From assembly GCA_910585195.1 (NCBI GenBank), contig CAJUCX010000003.1, positions 67,079 to 131,078 of the forward strand: a stretch of DNA of 64,000 nt, given 5' to 3'. The translations under genes were made by a program, and so were the position numbers. The stretch's first letter is position 1. Each line of letters begins with the position of its first letter. Shown here in pieces: positions 8,811-17,051 of the stretch. The stretch is from an uncultured Christensenellaceae bacterium. Lineage in GTDB: Bacteria > Bacillota > Clostridia > Christensenellales > CAG-314. The notes below the pieces were generated by a model. It was given only the letters and a program-made list of their open reading frames with translations, did not search any database and was not told the origin of the DNA.

Positions 8811-10073
8811 TTATTCTATACTTTCTTTTTCTTCTTCTTCGGACAGGTCTTTATATTCCGTCGTGGTCGGGTTTGTTTTTGCTTCCAAGCCCTTGTCGTC
8901 GTCATCGTCGGAGGTGCGTATCAAACCGCGGCGGCGGTAACTCTTGTCTTTAACCGCATTGTTTATAAATACGCCCAAACCGGTCAACACCGGCATATAG
9001 AAAGTCAACAGACGCCAAAGCAGCATTCCCCAAAAACGGAAGCCGCCCGTAAGTACCGATACGATAAGATAGAAAAAGCCTTCCGACACGCCCGAGCCGC
9101 CAGGTGTCGGTATAAACGCGCTTGCGGCGGAAGTGTAAGCCATAAGCGCAATTACCGTAGACCATTCCAGCGTTTGGCCGCTTGCCCTTACGATAAAATA
9201 AACGGTAGAGTAATTTAACAGCATACATATTACCGCCAACAGCAAGCCGGAAATCAGCGTCTTTTTGTGCTTGCCTATTATTTTGAGGCTTTTGCGGTAA
9301 TCGTCAAGGTAGGCATAAAACTTTAAGGTAGTTGCTTCTACGTTTTTTACTATTCTTATTTTGCCCAGCAGTTTAATAAAAAACGATACGATTTTTCTGG
9401 AAGTCTTCGGTATAAACGCAAAAACCATTATTGCAACCGGCACGAATATCATACACAGCGTACCGAAGTAAATGGCAATTTGCAGCAGCACGTCTTCAAC
9501 TATAGGACCGTGGATAATAAGACTGAATATTACTATAAAGAAAAAGGCAAACTGCTGCATAAAAAAACACAGCAGCGGCAAAGACGTGGCAACGCCTGCC
9601 GGCACTTTGTTTTTATGCAGATAATATACCTGATAAGGTTGTCCGCCTGCGGCAGACGGCGTGATACCGTCAAAATATTTGCCGAGCAAAGTGCTTTTTA
9701 AGGTTAGTTTTATGCGCCACTTGCCCGTTGCGCCGCGCAATAAAGCCGCTTGCCTAAAACCGTCCATAAGCATAGCAAGCACGCCCACGGCAATGGCCAA
9801 AACAAGAAATTTCCAGTTTTCTCCCCAGACCGAGAGCACTGCGGACAGCGGATAGTTGGTTTCTCCCGAAAATTCCGTTACGGCAATTACCGCCAAAATT
9901 ATTATCGTAAGCAGCAAAAAGAGATAGCCGAAAAGCGTAGTTTTGCTTTTTTTGCCGGTAAGGTTTGCTACCGTTTTGCTCGCCTGCGACAGTTTTAATA
10001 ACTCTTCGGGAGCCGGTTCTTCCTGCACGGTTTCAACTATTTCTTCTTCTGTATTGTTTTTCTTTTTCTTCAT
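8811..10073 (-). CDS. YbhN/LPG-synthase-TM flippase-like membrane protein
   Basis: About 420 residues of the lysylphosphatidylglycerol synthase transmembrane family (also called YbhN or AglD-like flippase domain). An acidic cytoplasmic N-terminus of about 45 residues precedes around eight membrane segments. Family signatures visible: LLGKYFDGITPSAAGGQPYQ and the later FIPTPGGSGVSEGFF, both conserved glycine/proline turns. A charged, acidic C-terminus follows. It lacks the catalytic aminoacyl-transferase domain of MprF, so lipid or lipid-linked sugar translocation is the usual inference. ATG 10073 is preferred over TTG 10079; no good ribosome-binding site is visible. It is divergent from the small zinc-ribbon gene. 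Confidence 0.85.
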   Translation of the reverse strand: MKKKKNNTEEEIVETVQEEPAPEELLKLSQASKTVANLTGKKSKTTLFGYLFLLLTIIILAVIAVTEFSGETNYPLSAVLSVWGENWKFLVLAIAVGVLAMLMDGFRQAALLRGATGKWRIKLTLKSTLLGKYFDGITPSAAGGQPYQVYYLHKNKVPAGVATSLPLLCFFMQQFAFFFIVIFSLIIHGPIVEDVLLQIAIYFGTLCMIFVPVAIMVFAFIPKTSRKIVSFFIKLLGKIRIVKNVEATTLKFYAYLDDYRKSLKIIGKHKKTLISGLLLAVICMLLNYSTVYFIVRASGQTLEWSTVIALMAYTSAASAFIPTPGGSGVSEGFFYLIVSVLTGGFRFWGMLLWRLLTFYMPVLTGLGVFINNAVKDKSYRRRGLIRTSDDDDDKGLEAKTNPTTTEYKDLSEEEEKESIE

Positions 10074-10173
10074 ACACAAACATTATAAATGATTTAAGCG
10101 ATATTGTCCATAATAAACCTTATGGTTTAGAATCGAAGTTTTTTAGCAAAACTTATTGCAGGAGTGAATTTTT

Positions 10174-10323
10174 ATGAAAGCAAAATGCAGTATTTGTAAA
10201 AAACCTTTAAGCAACGATATCGGTATATGCCGCGGCTGCGGCGCGCTTATTTGCGGCGACTGTGCAAGAAGCAACTTTGACACCTGTCCCGACTGTTTCA
10301 AAGACGTATCTTACTTCTCTTGA
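10174..10323 (+). CDS. 49-residue zinc-ribbon protein
   Basis: Small protein with four cysteine pairs: CSIC at residues 5-8, CRGC at 19-22, CGDC about 27-30 and CPDC about 38-41, enough for two treble-clef or ribbon-type zinc sites. A clear AGGAG (10160-10164) lies about nine bases before ATG 10174 and an intrinsic terminator follows, so it looks like a real one-gene unit. No function can be assigned. The pattern is like the B-box or FYVE-type small ribbons that are often adaptor-like. It is too short for most ORF callers. Confidence 0.8.
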   Translation: MKAKCSICKKPLSNDIGICRGCGALICGDCARSNFDTCPDCFKDVSYFS

Positions 10324-10348
10324 TTTTTTTCCGGTAGGGGTACAACGC

Positions 10349-10379
10349 GTTGAAAGTTTTTTATAACTTTCAACTTTTT
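10349..10379 (+). terminator. weak intrinsic terminator after zinc-ribbon gene
   Basis: GTTGAAAG / ten-base loop / CTTTCAAC then TTTTT. The stem is 8 bp and AT-rich. The remaining 85 bases to uppP hold nothing recognisable. Confidence 0.65.
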
Positions 10380-10463
10380 CCCGTGGGCTTACATTTTCCG
10401 TTTCTAGTAGAACATCATTAGTTGACAACGGAACGGAATTTGTAATTACTGTCGGGAAAAAAT

Positions 10464-11219
10464 TTACATCAGCACGCAAGACAGCAACAGAGGGAAAATC
10501 ATATAATATGCAAATTTAGACAAATTGCCTTTTTCCGCCACGGCTTTGAGAAATTTAAGTGAAAAGTAGCCTACTACTCCGCTTACAGTCATGCCTATCG
10601 ATACGGCAAGCCAATCGACGGGTGCGCTATTTGCCACGACGTCAACCGACATAAATAGTATGCTCCCTATTATGACGGGTATACTCATAAGAAAAGACAT
10701 TTCGACTGCGGCGCTGTTTTTTACGCCGAGCATTTTCATTGCGCAAACGGTGCTGCCGCTTCTCGACAGCCCGGGCAGTACGCTTATGCCCTGCACGACG
10801 CCTGCTATTACGGCGGTGCTTTTTTTCATCGTAAGCAAGTTGTCTTTTTGTTTGCCTATCAAATCCGACAATATAAGCAAAACAAAGGTAAGCGCAAAAC
10901 CTATAGGCAGCAGCAAACCGTCAAGCCACTCGGGCAGCAAAAATTTGGCAATGAGCGCAAGGGCGACGGTAGGCAAAGTCGCTAATATCACCAAAATACC
11001 TTTTTTAGAGAACGGGCGTTTTATAAGCTGCCATATTTCTTTTTTGTAAAAAATTATGACGGCAAACAGCGTACCGCAATGCAACGCCACGTTGGTAAAT
11101 AAATCGGGTTGCAGTCCGAAAAGTTTTTGCGCCAAAATAAGGTGTCCGCTGCTTGACACCGGCAAAAATTCGGTAAGCCCCTGTATCAGCCCCAAAATCA
11201 AAGCAATTATTATAGACAT
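10464..11219 (-). CDS. uppP: undecaprenyl-diphosphate phosphatase
   Basis: Integral membrane enzyme of 251 residues (BacA/UppP family) that dephosphorylates C55-PP at the outer face, recycling the lipid carrier for peptidoglycan and surface polysaccharides. Both signature regions are present: LTEFLPVSSSGHLIL (residues 15-29) with the catalytic E/S/H residues, and LPGLSRSGSTV (about 148-158) with the conserved arginine. Around seven to eight membrane segments. ATG 11219 follows AGGAG. It is a single gene, divergent from ychF across about 190 bases. Confidence 0.96.
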   Translation of the reverse strand: MSIIIALILGLIQGLTEFLPVSSSGHLILAQKLFGLQPDLFTNVALHCGTLFAVIIFYKKEIWQLIKRPFSKKGILVILATLPTVALALIAKFLLPEWLDGLLLPIGFALTFVLLILSDLIGKQKDNLLTMKKSTAVIAGVVQGISVLPGLSRSGSTVCAMKMLGVKNSAAVEMSFLMSIPVIIGSILFMSVDVVANSAPVDWLAVSIGMTVSGVVGYFSLKFLKAVAEKGNLSKFAYYMIFPLLLSCVLM

Positions 11220-11411
11220 TGTTTCTCCTGTCGATTACGGAAATTTATGCAATTTGTATAATTTCAGTTTATAGCGCGACTGAGTTTCCGCAAGGCTAAA
11301 ATTATGTAAGTTATATATTTTTGCTTTTTAAGCAGTCGCTAGCCAAATCGCAAACATTTTGTTATAATGATATTCGTTAAACGACAACAAAATGATTTGG
11401 GAGCGATATAT

Positions 11412-12509
11412 ATGAAACTTGGCGTAGTAGGTTTGCCAAACGTAGGCAAAAGCACACTTTTCAACGCAATTACACACGCAGGGGCAGAAAGCGCAAATTA
11501 TCCTTTCTGCACCATAGAGCCGAACGTAGGCATAGTCGACGTTCCCGACGAAAGGCTCGAAAGGCTTGCAAAACTTTACAACAGCAAAAAGATAACGCAC
11601 ACTTTTCTTAAATTCGTAGATATTGCGGGTTTAGTTAAAGGCGCGTCTAAGGGCGAAGGTTTGGGCAACAAATTTTTAAGCCATATCAGAGAAGTAGACG
11701 CAATCGTGCATGTAGTCAGGTGCTTCGAGGACGGCAACATCACCCACGTAGAGCAGACCGTCGACCCCGTCAGAGATATGGATATAATCAATGCGGAACT
11801 CATCTATGCCGATTACGAAAGCGTAAATAAATATCTGGACAAAGCAAAAAACCTTTTCAAAACAGGGGACAAAAAGTATAAGATAGAGGCGGAAATTTTA
11901 GAGAGATTGCTTTCCGCTTTAAGTCAAGGCAACCCCGTGCGTTCAGTAGAACTCAACGAGGACGAAAAAGCCTACGTTGACGGATTGTTTTTAATTACCG
12001 ACAAACCTGTTATTTACGCCGCAAACATTGCGGAAGCGGACTTAGGCAAAGACGAAGATAGTTTGCCGTTTGTCTGTGCCGTGAAAGAACAGGCAAAAAA
12101 AGAGGGGTCGGAAGTTTTGGTAATTTGCGCTAAGGTAGAAGAAGACTTGTCTATGATGGACGAAGCTGACAGAGAAATTTTTTATGAAGAATTCGGCATT
12201 AAAGAAAGCGGCTTAAACCGTCTTGTCAAAAAGTGCTATACCTTGCTCGGGCTTATTTCTTACCTCACCGCGGGCGAGCCCGAAACAAGAGCGTGGACGA
12301 TTGAAAACGGCACCAAAGCGCCGCAGGCGGCGGGCAAAATCCACAGCGATTTCGAGAAAGGTTTTATCCGTGCGGAGGTAGTACCGTACGAAACGCTGTT
12401 GGAGTGCGGAAACTATAACAACGCTAAGGAAAAGGGAAAAGTACGCAGCGAAGGCAAGGACTACGTAATGAAAGACGGCGACGTCGTACTTTTCCGTTTC
12501 AACGTATAA
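11412..12509 (+). CDS. ychF: redox-regulated ATPase YchF (Obg family)
   Basis: 365 residues, normal length. P-loop GLPNVGKST at residues 7-15 and switch region VDIAGLVKGASKGEGLGN are diagnostic of the YchF/OLA1 subfamily, which hydrolyses ATP in preference to GTP. A coiled-coil insertion spans about 130-200 and the C-terminal TGS domain ends DGDVVLFRFNV. Known to bind ribosomes and respond to oxidative stress. ATG 11412 is the family start; the open frame extends upstream to 11367 without support. A TATAAT at 11363-11368 may be its -10, but no -35 is convincing. A perfect-palindrome terminator follows. Confidence 0.96.
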   Translation: MKLGVVGLPNVGKSTLFNAITHAGAESANYPFCTIEPNVGIVDVPDERLERLAKLYNSKKITHTFLKFVDIAGLVKGASKGEGLGNKFLSHIREVDAIVHVVRCFEDGNITHVEQTVDPVRDMDIINAELIYADYESVNKYLDKAKNLFKTGDKKYKIEAEILERLLSALSQGNPVRSVELNEDEKAYVDGLFLITDKPVIYAANIAEADLGKDEDSLPFVCAVKEQAKKEGSEVLVICAKVEEDLSMMDEADREIFYEEFGIKESGLNRLVKKCYTLLGLISYLTAGEPETRAWTIENGTKAPQAAGKIHSDFEKGFIRAEVVPYETLLECGNYNNAKEKGKVRSEGKDYVMKDGDVVLFRFNV

Positions 12510-12558
12510 TCTGCACGGACAAAAGATTTTATCCGTATCGTTAAAAAAGGTAAATAAA

Positions 12559-12590
12559 AACTGCCCGATTGAAATTTCAATCGGGCAGTT
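12559..12590. terminator. bidirectional terminator between ychF and ECF gene
   Basis: Perfect palindrome of 32 bases, half-site AACTGCCCGATTGAAA, located between convergent genes. Confidence 0.9.
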
Positions 12591-12612
12591 GTCTTTTTGC
12601 GTAAAATGCAGG

Positions 12613-13167
12613 TTAATTATCCTTTGTTTTAACTTCAAGCATATCGTCGGGAAAGAGGTTTTGTTTAAGTTTAGACAAGATTTTTTTTAGCGGATTAAAA
12701 GCCGCGGCAAATATTACGCAGTTGGACATAACGTGTATTGCAAAAAACAATATGCCCCGCGCGTACAAAGTCGCAAACCGCGCCCAAAAATTGTCAAACC
12801 TGCCCATAAACAAACCTACGTCAACCAAACTCGTAAGCACGCCGAATAAAAGCGTCAGCAGGACAGCCGTAAGAATCGTCTGCCAAAGTTTGGCTTTGCG
12901 CTTTCCTAAAAGAGAAAATACTATTGCCAAAAGCGGCCAATAAATAAAATATGAAATAACCCAAGTGTTTACGCCCCAAATAAAAGTTTCTGTCATTACA
13001 AACACAATAGCGCACGGCAAAGCATAAAATATGCCGAATACGTATGCGTACAGCGCAAGCAATATAGAAACAGGTTCTACGTTTGGTATAAAAGACATTG
13101 CCATTTTGCCCCCGGTAAGCGTGGCGGACATAAGGGCTATTACGGCAATTTTTTTGCTGGTTTGCAT
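12613..13167 (-). CDS. ECF transporter S component, probably cobalamin-related
   Basis: 184-residue membrane protein with about six hydrophobic segments and an N-terminal cytoplasmic MQTSKKIAVIALMSA start, typical of ECF S components (substrate-capturing subunits that work with a shared EcfA/A'/T module). It begins four bases after the DUF4430 lipoprotein and both are downstream of a cobalamin riboswitch, so vitamin B12 or a corrinoid precursor is the likely substrate by context. The residues that would prove the ligand cannot be read here. No ECF energising genes are in the window, consistent with a group II shared module encoded elsewhere. Confidence 0.82.
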   Translation of the reverse strand: MQTSKKIAVIALMSATLTGGKMAMSFIPNVEPVSILLALYAYVFGIFYALPCAIVFVMTETFIWGVNTWVISYFIYWPLLAIVFSLLGKRKAKLWQTILTAVLLTLLFGVLTSLVDVGLFMGRFDNFWARFATLYARGILFFAIHVMSNCVIFAAAFNPLKKILSKLKQNLFPDDMLEVKTKDN

Positions 13168-13171
13168 TTTT

Positions 13172-13654
13172 TTAATAACTCAAAATCGTAAAGTAGATTA
13201 TAAGACCGTCGGTAAGTTCGAGACCGCCGACGCCGACGGCGCTGTAATACAAGGTAGTATTGTTGTATGTGACGTTGTCGACATAGCCGTAAGTGTCTTT
13301 TTGACTTTCTACGTTGTGAAAAAATGCTATATATTGTGTCGTATTAGATGCAGGGGTAAGATCTCCCACGGAATTGATAAATGCGTCAAATCCTTTGTCG
13401 TTAAACGTAGTGTTTGCGGAAAACGGCACGTCCTTATTGTCATAAAGCCATTTAAGTGCCACGTATACGTTGTCTTTTTCCTTAAAACCGCATTCTTTAA
13501 GGTCAAGTTCGTACACGACGTCCGTATCACCGTGCAAAACCACGGTTGCTTTGCCTTCCAACGCGTCTCCGCTGCAACCGCAAAGTACGGTAAACAGAGC
13601 TGCAAGCGTTAAAACCAACGCTAAGAGTTTTTTGCTTAAATTAAATTTTTTCAT
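13172..13654 (-). CDS. DUF4430 (transcobalamin-like) lipoprotein
   Basis: 160 residues. A lipoprotein signal ends in the lipobox VLCGC near residues 21-25, so the mature protein is anchored outside the membrane. The rest fits DUF4430, a domain related to the C-terminal domain of transcobalamin/intrinsic factor: a strand-rich start (ATVVLHGDTDVVYELDL), VALKWLYDN, and a GVGGLELTDG end. Start at ATG 13654 has AGGAG upstream; a longer frame from 13717 would cover the riboswitch terminator and is rejected. Placed between the cobalamin riboswitch and an ECF S component, it most likely presents corrinoid to the transporter. Confidence 0.82.
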   Translation of the reverse strand: MKKFNLSKKLLALVLTLAALFTVLCGCSGDALEGKATVVLHGDTDVVYELDLKECGFKEKDNVYVALKWLYDNKDVPFSANTTFNDKGFDAFINSVGDLTPASNTTQYIAFFHNVESQKDTYGYVDNVTYNNTTLYYSAVGVGGLELTDGLIIYFTILSY

Positions 13655-13685
13655 AAGTCTCCTATGTGGAGTTTTCGGGTCAAAC

Positions 13686-13731
13686 AAAAAAAACCGCCCG
13701 AAAGAGCAGTTTGTCATTTTTTCCGAACGGC
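13686..13731 (-). terminator. riboswitch expression-platform terminator
   Basis: On the minus strand GCCGTTCGGA and TTCGGGCGGT can form a 10-bp stem (some G-U pairs) closed by a 19-base loop, followed at once by seven T. It lies between the riboswitch aptamer and the lipoprotein start, where premature termination would be controlled. Confidence 0.7.
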
Positions 13732-13905
13732 GTTTGTCATTTTTTGTAAATTAAAAAATTATGCGAAAAATTATCGCGTGCAATAAACGCAAATCGGGTT
13801 TTTATGCTGTTTGTTTATTTTCGTCCGCGCCACGCAAATAGGACGAGAAAAACAACCGCGCTGACAGACTCTCTTTCCCTCCGAAAGAAAAGTTTTTATT
13901 GTCTG

Positions 13906-14085
13906 TGCGGCAGGTCTCCTGACTTCCGGCTTCATACCTAATTTTCCTGCCTTCCCGTTTTGTACAGTGGCAATGCGGAATTTCGTATCCGTAACAGTAG
14001 CGGGGGCTGTCAAGGATTTTCACCTTGTTCCCTTAACCGCACAAACATTTTGTTTGGCAGAATTTTAGCACTGCACCTGCATTTT
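13906..14085 (-). ncRNA. cobalamin riboswitch (adenosylcobalamin class)
   Basis: Reading the minus strand, the consensus blocks appear in order: GGTTAAGGGAAC, GGTGAAAATCC, GACAGCCCCCGCTACTGT, then GAAGTCAGGAGACCTGCC (the B12-box). Spacing fits the class. It lies about 250 bases upstream of the lipoprotein-ECF operon, with a terminator hairpin between. Expected effect: corrinoid binding lowers expression of the uptake genes. Confidence 0.95.
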
Positions 14086-14108
14086 GGCAAGTGAATGGCG
14101 GCAAGCGT

Positions 14109-14137
14109 TTGACACCTCAACAAAAAGTTGTTAAACT
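14109..14137 (+). promoter_or_regulatory. promoter of proS
   Basis: TTGACA (14109-14114), 17-base spacer, TAAACT (14132-14137), 56 bases before the proS start codon. It faces away from the riboswitch promoter side. Confidence 0.7.
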
Positions 14138-14192
14138 GCAAGGGTATTATCAGTGCGCTTGTACAAAGCGCAAATCAAGGAGTTTGGTCATT

Positions 14193-15626
14193 ATGGCTGA
14201 CAAAAATTTTGTAAAAGAAATTGCGGATATGACGGTAGATTTTCCGCAGTGGTACACCGACGTTGTGCTTAAAACGCAGTTGGTAGATTACGGTCCCGTA
14301 AAAGGAACGATGGTTATTCGTCCTTACGGCTACGCTATTTGGGAAAATATTCAAAAAGAACTCGACGCCCGCTTTAAGGCAACGGGGCATAAAAACGCAT
14401 ATTTTCCGCTGTTGATTCCGGAAAGTTTGCTTAAAAAAGAAGCAGAGCACGTAGAGGGCTTTGCGCCTGAAACCGCAATAGTAACCGTCGGCGGCAAGGA
14501 AGAATTGAGCGAAAGGTTAATCGTACGCCCTACAAGCGAAACTATTTTTTGCGATATGTATTCGAAATGGATACAGTCTTACAGAGATTTGCCTATGAAG
14601 TTAAACCAATGGGCAAACGTAGTGCGTTGGGAAAAGACTACCCGTCCGTTTTTGCGCACAAGCGAGTTTTTGTGGCAGGAGGGCCATACCGTACACGCCA
14701 CTCGCGAAGAAGCACTCGAAGAAACGCTGCTTATGCTAAACGTTTACAAAGAGTTTGCGGAAAACGTGCTTGCAATTCCCGTACTGGTTGGTCAAAAGAG
14801 CGAAAAAGAGAAATTTGCCGGTGCGGAAAGCACTTTCGGTATGGAAGCAATGATGAAAGACGGCAAAAGTTTGCAGGCAGGCACAAGCCATTGCTTCGGC
14901 GACAAATTCGCAAGAGCCTACGACATACAGTTTTTGGATAAAGACGGCACGCATAAATACGCTTGGCAGACAAGTTGGGGCGTATCTACAAGACTTATCG
15001 GCGCGCTCATTATGGCGCACGGCGACCAACGCGGATTGGTTCTTCCGCCTAAGGTTGCACCTATTCAGACGATAGTGCTGCCTATTGCCGCGCACAAAAC
15101 CGGCGTAAATGAAAAAGCGCAGGAAATAATAAACACGCTTACAAATGCAGGCGTCAGGTGCGAAGGCGACTTCTCCGACCAATCGGCAGGCTGGAAGTTT
15201 AATCAGTGGGAAATGAAGGGCGTTCCGCTTCGTCTGGAAGTAGGACCTAGAGATATAGAAAACGGCGTCGCTACTTTGGCGCGCAGAGATAATTTTGAAA
15301 AAATCACCGTCAAGATTGCCGACCTTGATAAAGAAGTACCTAAACTTCTCAATCAAATTCAAAACGATATGTTGGAAAAAGCAAGAGTATTCCGCGACGG
15401 CCGCATAAAAAGAGCAGACAGTCTGGAAGAAATGAAGAAGTATCTCGACGAGGGCAACTTTGTAATGACCAAATGGTGCGGCTGCCGCGAGTGCGAAGAC
15501 AAAGTCAAAGAGCTTATGCAGGCATCAAGCAGAATTATGCCGCTTGCGCAAACGCTCGATATGGGTATTTGCCCGATATGCGGCAAACAGTCCGGCACCA
15601 CAATGATTTGGGCAAGGGCATATTGA
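14193..15626 (+). CDS. proS: prolyl-tRNA synthetase, archaeal/eukaryote-like type
   Basis: 477 residues, class II synthetase. It lacks the large editing insertion of the standard bacterial enzyme and has the C-terminal zinc-binding-like extension of the archaeal/eukaryotic type, with cysteines in CGCRECEDK and CPICGKQSG and the terminal tyrosine. Motif 2 is seen in RWEKTTRPFLRTSEFLWQEG. Such short ProRS enzymes occur in many Clostridia. ATG 14193 follows AAGGAG; the longer frame from 14091 overlaps the promoter and is rejected. A separate YbaK-type editing protein, if present, is not in this window. Confidence 0.96.
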   Translation: MADKNFVKEIADMTVDFPQWYTDVVLKTQLVDYGPVKGTMVIRPYGYAIWENIQKELDARFKATGHKNAYFPLLIPESLLKKEAEHVEGFAPETAIVTVGGKEELSERLIVRPTSETIFCDMYSKWIQSYRDLPMKLNQWANVVRWEKTTRPFLRTSEFLWQEGHTVHATREEALEETLLMLNVYKEFAENVLAIPVLVGQKSEKEKFAGAESTFGMEAMMKDGKSLQAGTSHCFGDKFARAYDIQFLDKDGTHKYAWQTSWGVSTRLIGALIMAHGDQRGLVLPPKVAPIQTIVLPIAAHKTGVNEKAQEIINTLTNAGVRCEGDFSDQSAGWKFNQWEMKGVPLRLEVGPRDIENGVATLARRDNFEKITVKIADLDKEVPKLLNQIQNDMLEKARVFRDGRIKRADSLEEMKKYLDEGNFVMTKWCGCRECEDKVKELMQASSRIMPLAQTLDMGICPICGKQSGTTMIWARAY

Positions 15627-15689
15627 GATTAAATAATTTGCTTGATTATAGTTTTGTTAATTTTAACAATTAGGTATAAAGTATTTTAT

Positions 15690-16193
15690 TCAAAGTACTT
15701 TGCACAACAGGCATGAAATGATTGCGGAAAGCAAACAGCAGAAAAGGGCTATCGGCAGAGCTATGCCGAGCCTTTTTACCTTTGTATCGCTGAAATAAAT
15801 AGTGGTCAGGTAAAACACCGTTTCCGTACTGCCGAACATTACGCTTGCGCATCTGCCTATATAACTGTCTACACCGTACTCGGCAAAAACGTCGTTTACT
15901 ATCGCAAGACTTCCGCTGCCGGAAAATGGGCGCAGTAAAACCAGTTGCGACAGCTCTTTGGGTATGCCCAATAAGTTGAGCACCGGCGTAAATACAAATT
16001 CAAAAATATTGTAAAGTCCGCTTGCGCGCATAAGTTCCACCGCCATTATCATACAGGCTATAAAAGGAAACAGCGACACGGCAAGCGGTATCGCGCCTTT
16101 GGCTCCTTCTATAAAAGAGCCGTAGGCGTTTACTTTTTTTATGAAGGCGAGCGCAAACACTGCCAAAAAAATAAAAGGTAATACAGTTTGCAT
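15690..16193 (-). CDS. spmB: spore maturation protein B
   Basis: 167-residue membrane protein with the nucleoside-recognition (Gate) domain of SpmB: an N-terminal segment, EGAKGAIPLAVSLFPFI, and the strongly conserved RPFSGSGSLAIVND and MFGSTETVFYLTTIYF blocks. In Bacillus, SpmA and SpmB help dehydrate the spore core; the biochemical activity is unproven. It lies about 70 bases downstream of spmA on the same strand, convergent with proS. Related proteins also occur in non-sporulating bacteria, so this does not prove sporulation. Confidence 0.93.
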   Translation of the reverse strand: MQTVLPFIFLAVFALAFIKKVNAYGSFIEGAKGAIPLAVSLFPFIACMIMAVELMRASGLYNIFEFVFTPVLNLLGIPKELSQLVLLRPFSGSGSLAIVNDVFAEYGVDSYIGRCASVMFGSTETVFYLTTIYFSDTKVKRLGIALPIALFCCLLSAIISCLLCKVL

Positions 16194-16266
16194 TTTTTAA
16201 TGGTTTTTATTTAACAAGTGCTTGTCCTAGAGAAAAAATATTCCGTAAAAATTATTTATACAACGC

Positions 16267-16830
16267 TTAAGGTTTGTTGCGCTTTCTGTATGCAAGCGAA
16301 ACAAGCAGGATACCTACGGCGGTGGTTATTATTGCCGTCAAGAGGTTAGGCAAAATTATGTCGGTCGGGTTGGCGCTGCCAAGGCTTGACCTTATGCCGA
16401 TTATCGTTGTAGGTATGAGTTGCAATCCGCAACTGTTTATTACAAACAGCATTGCCATACCTTTGTTTAATTTTCCGCTTTTGTCGTCCATTTGTTTTAT
16501 TGCGGCAAGCGCAGGCGGCGTGGCGGCATTTCCCGCGCCCAAAAGGTTGGCGGAAACGTTTAACGCAAGATTGTTGCAGATTTCGTCGTTTTGATTTCCG
16601 AATAATTTTTTAAGCAAAGGCTTACTTTTTTTTGACAAACTGTCTATCAGTCCGCAGTCTTTAATCACGTTTATAATGCCCATCCACAGGCAGTAAACCG
16701 CCATTAAAGAAATACACAATTCCAAAGAAGTCTTCATAGATTCCGTCATGGCGGTAAGTATAAGTTGCGGCGAAGTAAACATTAAAAGCGCAATGCTGAA
16801 TAGCATCATAAACAGCCAAATATATTGCAT
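16267..16830 (-). CDS. spmA: spore maturation protein A
   Basis: 187 residues, close to Bacillus SpmA. Visible conserved parts: GIINVIKDCGLIDSLSKKSKPLLKKLF split over residues 55-85, NLALNVSANLLGAGNAATP, and FVINSCGLQLIPTTIIGIRSS. These are the Gate-domain signatures of the family. The start is set at ATG 16830 because the upstream extension to 16998 is not family-like; no strong ribosome-binding site is seen there. It forms a pair with spmB. Confidence 0.92.
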   Translation of the reverse strand: MQYIWLFMMLFSIALLMFTSPQLILTAMTESMKTSLELCISLMAVYCLWMGIINVIKDCGLIDSLSKKSKPLLKKLFGNQNDEICNNLALNVSANLLGAGNAATPPALAAIKQMDDKSGKLNKGMAMLFVINSCGLQLIPTTIIGIRSSLGSANPTDIILPNLLTAIITTAVGILLVSLAYRKRNKP

Positions 16831-16991
16831 AACAAAATATATTAAAATTTGTTTGCCGTTATGATTTTTGTTGAGTCGAGGCTGCCGAGTGTTAAAAAGG
16901 TTGTACAAAAAACAGTTGAAAAAATTGACGGCATTAAAACAATTTCGTTGCAAAATCAGTCGGTCGAAATATCTTCTGCGGCGGTTTACAA

Positions 16992-17020
16992 TAGACAAGA
17001 TCTGTCAAAAGTGATATACT
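16992..17020 (+). promoter_or_regulatory. promoter of metG operon
   Basis: TAGACA (16992-16997), 17-base spacer, TATACT (17015-17020), 32 bases before metG ATG. Confidence 0.7.
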
Positions 17021-17051
17021 GCAAAAATAAATAAAATCTCAGGAGTTTGTT

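Noticed and set aside
10207..10479. 90-codon open frame on the minus strand opposite the zinc-ribbon gene and into the gap
   Set aside because: It overlaps a better-supported gene with ribosome-binding site and cysteine pairs, has no ribosome-binding site of its own and no recognisable protein pattern.
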